64,000 nucleotides of DNA, from assembly GCA_038380795.1 (NCBI GenBank), contig CM076279.1:7145001-7209000 (forward strand), read 5' to 3'. Position 1 is the first letter of the stretch; each line of letters opens with the position of its first letter. The DNA is from Pyrocephalus nanus (taxonomy: Eukaryota; Chordata; Aves; Passeriformes; Tyrannidae). A program made the position numbers and the translations under genes. Below the pieces are notes generated by a model. The model did no database searches. It was not told the DNA's origin and saw only the letters and a list, made by a program, of their open reading frames with translations. Shown here piece by piece: positions 19,101-55,900 of this stretch.

Positions 19101-21802
19101 TGTTCACCTCAGGGCTCAGGGTGCCCCAGCAGCACTGGGGGGTCCTGCCCTCCTCATCCTCCCTGTGCTTCCCTCGCAGGGCAGCTCAGTGGGCTCTCCC
19201 TGTCCCCCTGCACGGGGACCGCTGGGCTTGGGGAAGGTGACGCTGGAAGCAAGTGGGGGTGGGGGGAGAAGAATGAAACCCCTGCCAGGCTTGTAATTAC
19301 AGCCCGACTGAGGCCTCACACGCGAAACCTGAGCCCCGTGGGGAGCGGGGGAGGCAGAAGCGTCCGTCTGCCGGCTCAACTGGCTGCCCTGGCCCCGCTC
19401 CATCTGGGGGGATGTGGGGAACTGGAGCCCTCTTTCCCCTGCTGTGGCATGGCTGGGGTGCTGCGGGGCCCCATCCTGGGTGTGTGGGAGCTCAAGGTGA
19501 GGCCCTGAAGGGCCCCCAGTCCCATCTCTGCTGCTTCCTCAGCTTTCCCAGCAGGGACCCTCCATCCTTGCTCACCCCCCATAGCATCTGGGTAGGGAAT
19601 GCCGCCCAGGGAGCTTGTAGGGATCAGGGAGGAGCTTATAGGGATCAGGGAGGGCAGCTCCCCTTCCTGCAGGGTTTTGGCAAACGCTGCCTGAGCAGTG
19701 CCCTGACCCAGCACCCTGAGCCCCCTCTCCCCTCCAGGTGACACCTATGGGGTGCTGCCCCGGCCCTGCCGTGCTCTGGTGCTGCTGAACCCGCAGAGCG
19801 GCTCCGGCCGCGCCCTCGACGACTTCCAGGCTGTGGTGCAGCCCATGCTGGCCGAGGCCGAGATTGCCACCACCATCTTCATCACTGGTGAGCCTGCCAG
19901 CAGCTCCCTCCTCCTCTTCCTCCTCCCTTCCCTGGGATCTTACCTGGGCTCCTCCGATGGCCTCGTTCCTCCTGCATCACCACAGCTCTGGGTCCTGTGG
20001 GTTTTGCTCAAGAGGGGTGAGAGCCTCGCCTCCTGAACCCCTGGCTGGGACTCCTCTGGGGCTGGGGTCACCGTCTGGGGGGTGGCAGCAGGCAGTGCAG
20101 AGGGACAGAGGGTGATGCTCGAATCTCTCCACTCTCCCCTGCAGAAAGACCCCACCATGCCCATGAAAAGGTGCGGGATGAGGACCTGTCGCAGTGGGAC
20201 ACGCTGGTGGTCATGTCCGGGGACGGGCTGCTGTATGAGGTGAGGGGCACCGTGGGGTGTCTGGGCTGGGCAGAGAGCCAGGAGAAGGGGGTGTCTGGGG
20301 CAGGAGCCAACCTCTGGGACAGCCTGGCCTGGGACACTGTGAGCTCCTTTCCCCCTGGGCTGGGCAGGGGCTGCTGGAATCCTTGGGTACCACCAACTAC
20401 TTCATCCCTGCAGGTGGTGAACGGGCTCATGGAGCGCTCAGACTGGAGGGATGCCATGAAGAAGCCTCTGTGCATCCTGCCAGGAGGCTCCGGGAACGCC
20501 CTGGCTGCCTCCATCAACTACTATGCAGGGTGAGTCCTGGCCCCATGGGGCATCTGCTGTCCCCACTGGGCTGTGCTGGCACCAGGTGGGGGAAGAGAAA
20601 GGCTGTGCAGGGCTCTGGCTCAGGGGAAAGTGTGCTGGGATGCCCAGGGGTGCTTGTCAGGGTCCTCACCTCCCCACAGTCCAGTGTAGATCAGCCCCAG
20701 CTGTGAGCATGGGATTTCATCCTTGTGTACCCATCTCCCCCCACTCCCTTTCTCCTCTCTGGGCTAAAGGATCCACCCCAGGCACAGCCAATCCTGCTGT
20801 GGAGTGGGGGGATCAGGATTGCCAGGATTCGGTTCCCTTTTTCAGGAACTGGTTTATCCTTCCCACTTGCAGCTGAACCTCTCCCAGCAGCTGTCCCTGA
20901 GGGACACTTTCACCCAGCTGGGGCATATCCCAACCATGACAATAAGGGCTTCCAGGTGGATGCTGGGACAGCAGGAGTGGCCCCAAGCTCCAAACTCACC
21001 CTCTCCATCCTCTCGCAGCTACGATCACGTCGCCAAGAAGAAGCTGCTGACGAATTGCACCTTCATCCTGTGCAAGGGGCTGCACACACAGATGGACCTG
21101 GTCTCACTGAGCACGGCCTCGGGCAAGCGCTTCTTCTCCTTCCTCGGCTTCGGCTGGGGCTTCATCTCGGACGTGGACATCGACAGCGAGAAGTACCGCT
21201 GGCTGGGCAGCGCCCGCTTCACCCTGGGCACCCTGCAGTGCCTGGCCAAGCTGCGGGTGTACCATGGCCGCCTGTCCTACCTGCCCGCCGGCCCCGAGCA
21301 GGGCAGCGCCCCGGCACCCAGGGACCCTTCCACGCCTGTCACCAATGGCCAGGCCGGCCACGTCCTGCCACCAGTGGGGACCGGCGCGCCCGCATCCCTG
21401 CCCGCCGACTCGCTGCTGGCGCCGCTGGGGCAGCCGGTGCCGGCACACTGGACCGTGGTCCCCGAGGAGGAGTTCGTCCTGGTCTACGCCATCTACCAGT
21501 CCCACCTGGGCACCAACCTGCTGATGGCACCCGCGGCCCGGCTGCACGACGGCTGCATCCACCTCTTCTACATGAAGGCCGGCATCAGCCGCGTGGCGCT
21601 GCTGAAGCTCTTCCTGGCCATGTCCAGGGGGACCCACCTGGACTTGAACTGTCCCCACCTGTGCTACGTCCCCGTCCGGGCGTTCCGCCTGGAGCCGCGG
21701 GTGGCCGCGGGCATCATGACGGTGGACGGCGAGGCCCTGGCGTGTGAGCCCATACAGGGCCAGATCCACGGCCGCCTCTGCCGCGTCGTCAGCGGCTCCT
21801 GA
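15492..21802 (+). CDS. SPHK1: SPHK1, sphingosine kinase 1 (whole coding span, five exons)
   Basis: Joining 15492-15909, 19738-19887, 20145-20239, 20414-20529 and 21019-21802 gives 1563 bases, 520 residues plus stop, with every intron GT-AG. The enzyme phosphorylates sphingosine with ATP to make sphingosine-1-phosphate, in the cytosol and at the plasma membrane. Visible motifs: ATP-loop NPQSGSGRAL (residues 157-166), catalytic SGDGL with Asp216 (214-218), GGSGNALA (245-252), and the lipid-site region GFISDVDIDSEKYRWLG in exon 5. It is longer than human SPHK1 (384 residues in the main form) because exon 1 encodes a 139-residue N-terminal domain resembling that of SPHK2. The C-terminus stops soon after VDGEALACEPIQGQ and lacks the human proline-rich tail. 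Synteny (PRPSAP1 on one side, convergent UBE2O on the other) identifies it as SPHK1 rather than SPHK2. Confidence 0.93.
16781..16801 (+). repeat. Poly(A) tract in SPHK1 intron 1
   Basis: Twenty-one consecutive A bases. No recognisable retroposon body precedes it. Confidence 0.9.
17705..17717. promoter_or_regulatory. MARE-like / AP-1 site
   Basis: TGCTGACTCAGTG: an AP-1 core (TGACTCA) with a full left MARE half and a degenerate right half, in SPHK1 intron 1. Confidence 0.5.
18884..18914. promoter_or_regulatory. Tandem AP-1 half-MARE and perfect T-MARE
   Basis: TGACTCAGCA at 18884-18893 is followed by the perfect 13-base palindrome TGCTGACTCAGCA at 18902-18914. The cores are 22 bases apart, about two helical turns. 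This is the recognition sequence for small-Maf heterodimers with NRF2, BACH or NF-E2 and for AP-1. It lies in SPHK1 intron 1, about 0.8 kb upstream of exon 2. Confidence 0.65.
19610..19652. repeat. Two-copy tandem duplication, 21-bp unit
   Basis: GGAGCTTGTAGGGATCAGG is repeated with one substitution (GGAGCTTATAGGGATCAGG) at a period of 21 bases, about 85 bases before the SPHK1 exon 2 acceptor. Confidence 0.85.
19738..19887 (+). CDS. SPHK1: SPHK1 coding exon 2 (ATP-binding loop)
   Basis: Starts after CCTCCAG and ends ACTG|GTGAGC. Encodes GVLPRPCRALVLLNP then QSGSGRALDDF and PMLAEAEI. It aligns directly with human GVLPRPCRVLVLLNP and LLAEAEI, the start of the diacylglycerol-kinase-type catalytic fold. 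The exon begins in phase 1 and ends in phase 1. Confidence 0.95.
20145..20239 (+). CDS. SPHK1: SPHK1 coding exon 3 (catalytic SGDGL)
   Basis: Starts after CCCTGCAG and ends TATGAG|GTGAGG. Encodes ERPHHAHEKVRDEDL then WDTLVVMSGDGLLYE. Asp216 in SGDGL corresponds to the human catalytic Asp81. The flanking introns are short (257 and 174 bases). Confidence 0.95.
20414..20529 (+). CDS. SPHK1: SPHK1 coding exon 4 (GGSGNALA loop)
   Basis: Starts after CCCTGCAG with VVNGLMERSDW and ends GCAGG|GTGAGT. Contains CILPGGSGNALAAS, the glycine-rich nucleotide-site loop conserved in sphingosine kinases. Confidence 0.95.
21019..21802 (+). CDS. SPHK1: SPHK1 coding exon 5 (lipid site, C-terminal domain, stop)
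   Basis: Starts after TCTCGCAG with YDHVAKKKLLTNCTF and runs to TGA at 21800-21802. Contains SLSTASG, FISDVDIDSEKYRWLG, RFTLGTL, HWTVVPEEEFVLV, HLGTNLL, LFYMKAGISR, LLKLFLAM and the closing VDGEALACEPIQGQ. A proline-rich loop around DPSTPVTNG sits where human SPHK1 carries its ERK site (Ser225), so regulation by a proline-directed kinase is possible. The human C-terminal tail with its PPEE motif is absent. Confidence 0.95.
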
Positions 21803-22313
21803 GCTCCGGCTTCGCCCTCCCTGCAGCGCTGAGCTGCCGGCACGGCCCAGCACGAGGGTGGCAGAGCCTTCCTCCCACTCAGGAACCTCCTCCTCCTCCT
21901 CCTCCCGTAGCAATAGGTCCTTGGGGGCTGCGGGGCTCGTCCCCTCGGTTGCCCCCACGCTTAGCTTTACCCCCCTCGGGGACGTCCATCAGGGCTGTCC
22001 CAAACATGAGCCACGAGCCCCATCAGGTACTCGGTGCCGGCGAGATGCCAGCGTGTTTCATCCTGGTACGAGGTCCCGGCCCTAGGCGGCTGCGCCGGCA
22101 CAGCCCCGTCCCCTCCCCGGCTCGGACGCACACGGTGGCATTGCTCGTGTCCCCGCCCGCCGCGGAGCCAGTGCCACCCCTCCCGGGGATGGTCAGGACC
22201 AATAGATCTAATACAGGAAACCGACTTTTTTTTTAAAGAATGTTTCTACCCAAAGCTTCCTGTAGAAGCAGAGTTTATTCTTGTGATAAATGCAATAAAT
22301 ATCTAGCGTTTGC
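21803..22313 (+). other. SPHK1: SPHK1 3'UTR
   Basis: About 0.5 kb between the stop codon and the expected cleavage site after AATAAA. It contains a (CCT)n run at 21886-21905 and no ORF of interest. Confidence 0.75.
22294..22299 (+). terminator. SPHK1: SPHK1 poly(A) signal
   Basis: Canonical AATAAA about 490 bases after the stop codon. The genomic A22 run (22314-22335) starts 14 bases after the signal, at the usual cleavage distance. Confidence 0.8.
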
Positions 22314-22335
22314 AAAAAAAAAAAAAAAAAAAAAA
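22314..22335 (+). repeat. Genomic poly(A) run at the SPHK1 cleavage site
   Basis: Twenty-two A bases encoded in the genome exactly where the SPHK1 transcript should be cleaved. SPHK1 keeps its introns, so the locus is not a retrocopy. Confidence 0.85.
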
Positions 22336-23735
22336 TCCCCCTCCGGGGTTTAAATCCGAGCTCATGGCTGGTGTCAGGGGCAGGGCTGCGATGCTGTCAC
22401 CCTGGGCTGGGCTCACACGCAGATGTCAGGACGGGTTTAGCTCAGCGCCGTGGCCCTTCTCTCCCCTGGCATCCTGGGGGCAGGACCAGCACGGAGCGAT
22501 GGAAGCAGGGGATGCTCCCAAGGCAGATGCTGAGGAGGCAGGACGTGGGACATTGCTGCAACCCACTCCGATTTTTGGGGTGTGTCGATGCCTCCCGGCT
22601 CAGCCTCACACTGTGTCTGATCGAATCCAGGGAGCTCAGCCCTGCAGTGACACTTGGGGACATCTTGGGGCAAGTGCAGTGCCTCCGGGGGAGAGCAGGG
22701 AAAGGCTCATGGAAGAGGTTCAGGGAGGGGGTCGTTGGAGCCGAGGGGTTTGGCTCTCTGCCGGGAGCAGGGGCCCCGTGGGGGGCTCTCAAATCCCCTT
22801 TCCCGGGCAGCGCGGGGCCAGCTGGAGCCCTGCGACAGGTCCCTGCCCGGGGGGCTCGCCTGGGGGGGATTACTCAGCCTGTTTGGTATAAAATTGCAAT
22901 AATTAAACCTCATTTACAGCGCTCAAGTACAAAGTAGAAGAGTAAACAGTGTTGGCTGTTTGCATTTATTCATCTGCAAACTATGCAATTAGGATGGCAG
23001 ATCCGGGAAAGAAGAGCACGATTGTTCTCCCCCCCTGGCCCCACTCGCTCCTGGAGAGCCGAGTTCCTGTCCCTGAGCCAGCAGGGCAGGCGGCAGCTGG
23101 GAACCACCTCCCAAAATAAAGTTATTTCCCCCGTGGCATTGCGCCAGGTGTAAAAACAGGCTGAGCAGTAACTCCCTAACCCTCTTGAGCTGCTGGAGGG
23201 AGAGCCCAGGGCAGGGGACACACTCGCAGCTCTTGGCTGTCTCTGCCGAGTGACACAGCTCAGCAGAGCGGAGCCGTTCAGGCTCACGGCACCTGAAAGG
23301 CTCCCTGGAGTCCCCACCGGGAATGGCTGTGTGCTCACAGCAGCGGGTCGGCTGGGATCACCCTCGCCCTCCCCTTTCCCAAGGTTTTGCTGCACATCTT
23401 TTCCATCACCCATCTGCTTCCAAAACCTGTTGGACAGCAGCAGCGGGCTGATCCTCCCATACAGCCCCTCGCTCCCGGCACCCGAGGGAGGTGGCAGAGC
23501 TGCCGCCCGCCCTTCAAGAGGTTTGATCAACTCCTGCAAAGCCGCGAGTCTCAGCACACCAAGACACTGCTCCTGCAGGCAGAGGGGGTGCAGGGAGGGC
23601 ACCCACGGGGGGCGAACACGGCATCTCCCCCATCCAGCCCAGAGCCTGGCACAGGGATGCGCCAGAAACGCGGCAGGGGGTGGGGAAGGGAAAGAAAGAG
23701 ACAGCAGTCATAACTACTCACAGAGGCAAAATTTA
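22336..23735. other. Intergenic DNA between convergent SPHK1 and UBE2O 3' ends
   Basis: About 1.4 kb separating the two poly(A) sites. Mostly GC-rich with no supported gene. An AT-rich island at about 22880-22992 contains FOX-, octamer- and homeobox-like motifs and a 7-bp inverted repeat (GTTTGCA at 22958, TGCAAAC at 22975). Confidence 0.6.
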
Positions 23736-26700
23736 ATGGCAAGTCATCTTCCCTCCTTTATTACACCTTGGTTAGCCAAACAAAACAAAAAAAAAAATCT
23801 GCAGGTAAAAAAAGTTTTAATGGTCACACAGCACTTTATACATATATCGTAAGCAACCAAGCATCCACATCTGCACGTGAACGACACACCTCTAAGCATG
23901 GCCTCAATAGTCAGGTCTGGGTTTTTTTTTTTAATTCATTAAATACTGTACAGAATCAAGGCTACAAACTGATTTTTGTAATGCTTCTTCCCCAACCCCA
24001 GCACTTAAAACAGTTACAGGCTGCTCTCATTTGTACATCACACAGTCGTGTAGCCAGTTTTAAGGCTAACAATATGCATCATGCTTTGGCTTTTTTTGTG
24101 TGTTTTTAATTTTTTTTTTTAAGGTTTTAGCCTTTTAAATTTTGTTACCCTTAAATATTACATACATACACAAAAAAATTACATAGCTGCAGTGTGCTCA
24201 CCACCAACCTCATCACCCAGGAGCTTCACATTATCAAAAGCTTTAGAAAATTTTGTAAACCTCTGTGCACGCTTGGGTTTGGGACAGCTGCAGAGAGCGA
24301 GCGATGCCGGGGGGAGCAGCATCCCATTCCAGAAGGCCTCACACACCTCCTCGGAGGGAGCCCCAGCAGCCTGTGCAAAAGCTCTTGACTAGGATCAGAG
24401 ACTTTTTGGGCAAAGGGGAGGACAAACTGTCTGCCCGGCCCCTGCCCTGTGAGATGAGAGCTGCAGAGAGTAAAGGGGGGGCACAGTGGAACCCTACAGC
24501 TCCTCCACCCCCAGAGGGTTTCTCCCTCCCTCCCTCCCTGTCCGGCACTGGGGACAGAGGAGGTAGTGTCTGTGGATCACCAACCGTGGTTTTGCCTGGA
24601 AGAGGTTTAATCATTAGTGGAACCAGCCTCTCTGCCTGCCCTTCCCCTGCCCTGGAGCAGTGGCCTCACCCCTCGGCCCCAACACTGGAGACGCCCCCGC
24701 GCTCCGCTCAGAGGGATCCATTCACTGCAGAACGGGGCCGTGGCTGCAGCTGCAGCTCACACTGCCCTGCCCAGGGCTCTCAGCACCTCTGCACCCCAAA
24801 TCGGGGTCTGCCAGACCTCCCACGTGCCAGGCAGGGAGAGCTCCCAGTGCCAGAGCAGAGCCAGAGCTGCTGCACAGGTGATCCACCCACAGACCAGTAC
24901 CTGGAGAGCTCTCAGCCCAGGTCTGCACTCACAGCCAAGCCCCGTGTCCTCCAGAGCACCGGGAGCAGCGTGAGCCTTCCAAAATCCGGGCAGCGTGGAT
25001 GGGGACACGGGAAGGGCTTTGTGCAGCCACCCCTGGAGCATCAGGGGGGCAGCTGGAAAGCAGAGGGAACTGGGAGGGGGGATTTGGGCTGGTGGGTGCA
25101 GCCCTTGGTGTTTCAGGGAGCAGAAAGCACCACACCAACGTGTGCCATTCTCTGGCTGTTCCTTGTTTCTAACCGAGGCCAGACCCTGGCTTGGGGTGAG
25201 GGGAAGAGACCACAGCCATGCTGGGCAAGAGCAAAGGAGAGCTTTGGCTCCATCCTTACTTCTGGCAGAGCCATCTGCTCAGCCCGACTGGTCCCTGGGA
25301 AGCCTGGCACTGGTGTCTCCCTGTGCAGCTGGAAGGACCAACAGACTCTCCCTGACAGACTGTGCTCCACATGGATGCTAAATGGGTGCCTCTCCAATGC
25401 CTGAACGCTGGGCAAAGGCAGTAGTGCTGGAGTGTGACCTCCCAGCTCCAGAAGTGAAGGTTAAGTGTGTGCAGACAGGACCAGAGGTCTCGGGAAGGTG
25501 TCTTGACCATGGGACTCTGGCAAGTCGCTGCTTCAGAGTGCTCATGGTCACCCGGCTCAGGCTGCTGAGGCACTGCCTGCCCTCATCAGCTGCTTCCCAG
25601 AACGTCCAGCAGTGCTGTGGTTGGGATTAGGGACAGGAGGTTCTGTGCCCACAACACTGCAGGCAGAGTTGACCCACCATGGGAAACAGCTGGTGAGAGA
25701 AGGAACTGATAACAGCCCACACCAGTGTCTGATGTAACAGCCCAGGAACTGCCACAAACCGCTGCTGCTGCAACAGGGCCTCGCCACGACACGGCAGCTC
25801 CTTCCCTTGGGTGACCCCTGGCTCAAGCGGCTCCAGAACACCCCTGTACAGCTGGATGAGGGAGCAGCAGCGGTGCCAGGTCTATCCAGACTTCTGCCAG
25901 ATCTACAACAGGCCCCAGCATCACTCGCTGCTGCCTGCGCGGGTGAGGAGGGGATCCAGGGTGGGTGTAGTGCTGTGTGACAGCCGGGATCGCTGGGAAC
26001 GGAAGATGTGGATACCTAAGCAAGAAACGAGGGCAGAACTCTGAATCCCATGTATTTCTAGAAGACAGGCATGCATGGTGGGGAAAAGGGAAGTTTGCCT
26101 TACTCTGGAGAAAAAGAAGTGGGGATGGCTAGACTTGCTTCCAGGAGAACGACTGGAAGTTGCAGAACTGGATGGAAACCCCGCAGCACTACCAGGGCAG
26201 CATGAGAGCCAGTGCAGAGCTCTGGCCCTGCCTACCAATCCCAACTGGAACAACCTTGTAGCTATCAGTGAACAACTAAGACTAGAGCAACTCTGTATGG
26301 TGTAGACAACTCCAATGCAAACACAATCCAATGTCTAAGTACAGATAAGCTGGGGTAGACTTCATAGAACCCATGGGAACGCCAAGAAAAATGAAAGACT
26401 GGGAGGGCATTGCCCTTCATTTCCAGAAACTACAGCAATCCCTTCTCCTGGCTGGAACCCCACCAGAAAAAACTGCTGGGTGTAGCACTGGGTGGGAAGA
26501 GTCCTTGTGTGGAAAGGTGCCCCAAGATGAAAGTGCAGAGGGAACGTGGCTGCAAGACTGCTTCTGTGCAGGTCTCAAATCTTACCATTGCAGGGTCAAA
26601 CTTGCAAGAAGAGCACGTACATGGGACAGGGGGAAGGAAAAGGGGCTGGGGGCAAAGAGTTATTCATGCTTAGACAACCTTTCCTCAGAGGAGCAATCAG

Positions 26701-26841
26701 GCCTACCACCTTCTTTGGAACAAACCAAGCTGAGGAAGAAAAGCTGGAAGGAGAAGCCAGTTGATTGGTAACGGCATTTGCCAATTTACTTTCTGCTGCT
26801 TTCCCTTCTCCCCTGCACCTGCCTGTCCCTATCCTGATGGT
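23736..26841 (-). other. UBE2O: Probable UBE2O 3'UTR
   Basis: Lies between the UBE2O stop codon and a minus-strand AATAAA at 23762-23757. The distal 450 bases are AT-rich with U-runs, typical of a vertebrate 3'UTR end; the proximal part is GC-richer. No intron is needed. The 3.1 kb length is an inference because earlier poly(A) sites may be used. A 379-codon plus-strand frame at 24265-25404 is antisense and not protein-like. Confidence 0.5.
23757..23762 (-). terminator. UBE2O: Candidate UBE2O poly(A) signal
   Basis: Minus-strand AATAAA. It is the canonical signal I noted near the convergent end of the locus; an ATTAAA variant lies at about 23738-23733. Confidence 0.5.
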
Positions 26842-52898
<26,057 letters not shown>

Positions 52899-52905
52899 CT
52901 AAAGG

Positions 52906-52921
52906 GGGAGAGAGAGAGAGA
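52906..52921. repeat. (GA)n short run beside UBE2O exon 2
   Basis: A short GA repeat (CT on the gene strand), forming part of the polypyrimidine tract just upstream of the exon 2 acceptor. Confidence 0.8.
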
Positions 52922-55900
52922 CTGACTTTAGTGACCCCAGATGATTCTCAGTCAGAAATAACACAACAATATACAAATAACGTGACAAATACAAATGCAC
53001 ACTATCCCAACGCTCTGGATCGAGGAGGTTTTCAGCAGAGGATGCCAAGGCACTTCCAGACACAGAGTTAACTCCCTTGGCACATTCACAAAATCCAGCT
53101 GACAGATCTGAAATACAGCAACCAGGTGATCCATCCACGACTGTGCTCTAAGTCAGCAGACACCTAAAAAGGGTGCAGACATTGACTCATTCCTCACCTC
53201 AAGTCTCCCTCTCCCCTCTTCCTCCCTCTGCACCATGCATTATTTCCTACTCACATCCAGTCTATGTACTAGAGAAGACAGGAGACACATGAAGCAGCAA
53301 CATCACACCACAGTTCTGCCTCACCCCACACGCTTTTCACCCAAGATACCCCCAAATATCTGTGGAAATCCTGTCTGGCCTGGAACATTTTAAGCAAGGT
53401 AAGGTACTGTACAGTGAGAAGTCTGAGCTGGCAGGGGAGTAGGTGACAAATTCACTGCAGCAAGCACTTGCCTTGAAAAAAATAAGGAAAAGAAATGGCT
53501 GCTGCTGCACTTAAAAGCTCTCGGGTCCGTGCAGGTAACACAAAACATCAATAAGAGCACAGATAAAGTCAAAGCACTGCTCATTCCAGCTCCTGCTAAA
53601 GCACTTGTTGGCAAAGAGTTCATGCTGGCAATAAAAGATGTGGCTGGACCATCCTTATATACTCTACATCAGCTCACGCAGAGCTGTGGGCACCAGGAGT
53701 CGTTACTGGAAAGGGAAGTATCACTTGATGAATCTCCAGTGATTAACTAAGTGATGTCCTTCCAAAAGTGGCCCTTCATCCAGCTATTTCAGCTATCTCA
53801 ATGACTACTTGAAAGCTATTTCATTACTGTTTTCAACAAGCTCAAAACTACAAACTGCAGTTGCAGTCCAACACACTGCATGAGGTATAACCTCCTCAGG
53901 GTACTAACAGGGAGGCCAAAAGACTGAATTCCAATTTCAGGCTTGCTCAGCCTCCCAGCAACTCAGCTAAAATTTCCTTCTGTTGAACAGGGAGAAATCT
54001 CATCTGCATTTCAGTGGTCCAGATGATATTTGCAGTGGTACCTCACTCTGAGCGAGCCCTGCTGATTACACACCACGTGCTTTGGGAAGTGCCATGAGAA
54101 CTCAGCACCAGGGACACAGCCCCTTTCACATCTCACCTTCAGGGCCCACCTCATCACTACTGCTGCATTTGTGGCTTTCCTTTGTTCATCCCCAGCCCTA
54201 AATCCACTGTGCTTTGTCAGCATTTCATCCTACCCCACTGCCTGGCTTACAGCCTGCTTTACTAAATCAGGCACAAATCTATAACCCAAGGACAGGATCC
54301 GGAATTAAACCTAAATATTTACCATCTTCGTGATTGTGTGTTTCAGTAAGAGGGGAAGGGAGCCAGCCAGGCTTTTAGACCCAACTTCTGGAGTCAGAAC
54401 CACACCGGAGTGGGAAACCTGAAGCCCACAGCCCATTTCCAGACTGCTGAAGTGATTTCATTGCCTCCCTCATCCCACAGGGTACACAGACAGACATCAA
54501 TTTTTGTACAGCTTTCTAAAATTACTTATTAAAGTAAATACTCCACAGGCAGCCTCTTAACATCCAGAATCAGGCTGCAATATTCACATTCCAGTAAGTA
54601 TTCAAGCATGAGCAGCAGTTTGGGTGCTGTAACTGAAGTTCTCTCACTGCAGAGCTCCAAGTGCATGATGATACTTTCATTTCAACACGCAATGAGGCTT
54701 AAATTGATGCATTATGTTTCAACATATCACTGAGCCACAGTGCTCCATTCCCTATGATACAGCATCTGAAGAACCCAGACTATCAAGATGATCTGATGCT
54801 ACCCAGCAGCATCAATATCTGTGTTTTAGTCAACACTGGTAAATCAGAAGTTGTAAATTAGAAGCATTCCCATTTTGTGATCCTTCCTCCAGAACATAAT
54901 CACACAAATACTTCCCAAGGCAAGGCATAAAACCTCCTCTGTACAGACCATATTTAACCTATTTTCAGGTCTCTCTAAAGGCAGCACAACTATTTTCAGC
55001 TTCATGTGCCAGACCCACCTGCCTCAGTTACTAAGATAAGCAAGCCAAGGAGTAGGCAGAATGCCAGCATAAACAATAAATACTTCCCAGCTCTGTCACT
55101 GAACAAAGACTGTCAAAACCCCCAAGAAACCCGACTAGAGGAAGCTGGAATGAACAACAGTTCAGTCATTCCTCCTCTACTCTGTTACACCCAGAGCAAT
55201 CCAATCATTGATGGAGAGACAACCCCCTCCCTCAGCAGTGAGATAACTGTTGGAAAAGCACTTTTAAAGCAGGTCCTCACAGCTCAGTTGCTGTATTTAC
55301 CTCTGGGGAAGTCAGGACTAACACGACTGGTTTTATGCTCCACATGTGCTGCAGGAACAGCCCAAAAATTGAGAAACACAAGTTTCCCAGAGATGCCCTC
55401 ATGAGTCCTACACTCCTGTATGCCAAGCTGGACTGAGTACCCTCCTCAAATGCAGGATGTGTTTTGTGATGCCTTTTTTAAAAAAAATAAGTTCACTATT
55501 ATCTACATTAAATAAGATAAAGCAAAGACATTCATTATTGCACACACATTTCACCCAGGTGAAAAGGGATGACACACACCCACTCAACCTGGGGTCAGTT
55601 CTGTTCCTTAGTGCCCCAGCTGCAGAAAGAATAGCTCTGGCCCCTGATTATTTCCTTCCTAATTCAGATGTTCTCTTGGTGCTCAGCACTGAATCAGTGC
55701 CTGAGCTCCACAGCAAATCTACTCATCAAAAGCTGCAATCTGGAAAACATCTGATACTTCACCAGGGTTGATGACACTCAAACCACACACAGCAGGAGGG
55801 GTACACAATTCTGATTTTTTTGCACAGAGAACAAGCACCAGCAGGAGCATGTCCCCTTCTGAGCCGAGTCATCTCACCTCAAATTAATAAGGGAGCCATC

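Larger units (their letters stand above)
15910..19737 (+). other. SPHK1: SPHK1 intron 1
   Basis: A 3.8 kb intron bounded by GTGAGT and CCTCCAG. It contains a 21-base A-run (16781-16801), MARE/AP-1-type sites (17705-17717, 18884-18893, 18902-18914), GATA motifs (AGATAAG at 17134, TGATAAGG at 18486) and a 21-bp tandem duplication (19610-19652). No extra coding exon is evident. Mammalian SPHK1 starts translation just before the VLPRP segment, so an alternative first exon could lie here, but none is clear. Confidence 0.75.

Noticed and set aside
20725..21747. 340-codon plus-strand ORF overlapping SPHK1 exon 5
   Set aside because: It is a frame-shifted reading of the real exon. The true frame carries all the conserved kinase motifs.
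24265..25404. 379-codon plus-strand ORF
   Set aside because: It lies antisense within the probable UBE2O 3'UTR. The translation is rich in S, P, G and Q without motifs, and it has no promoter.
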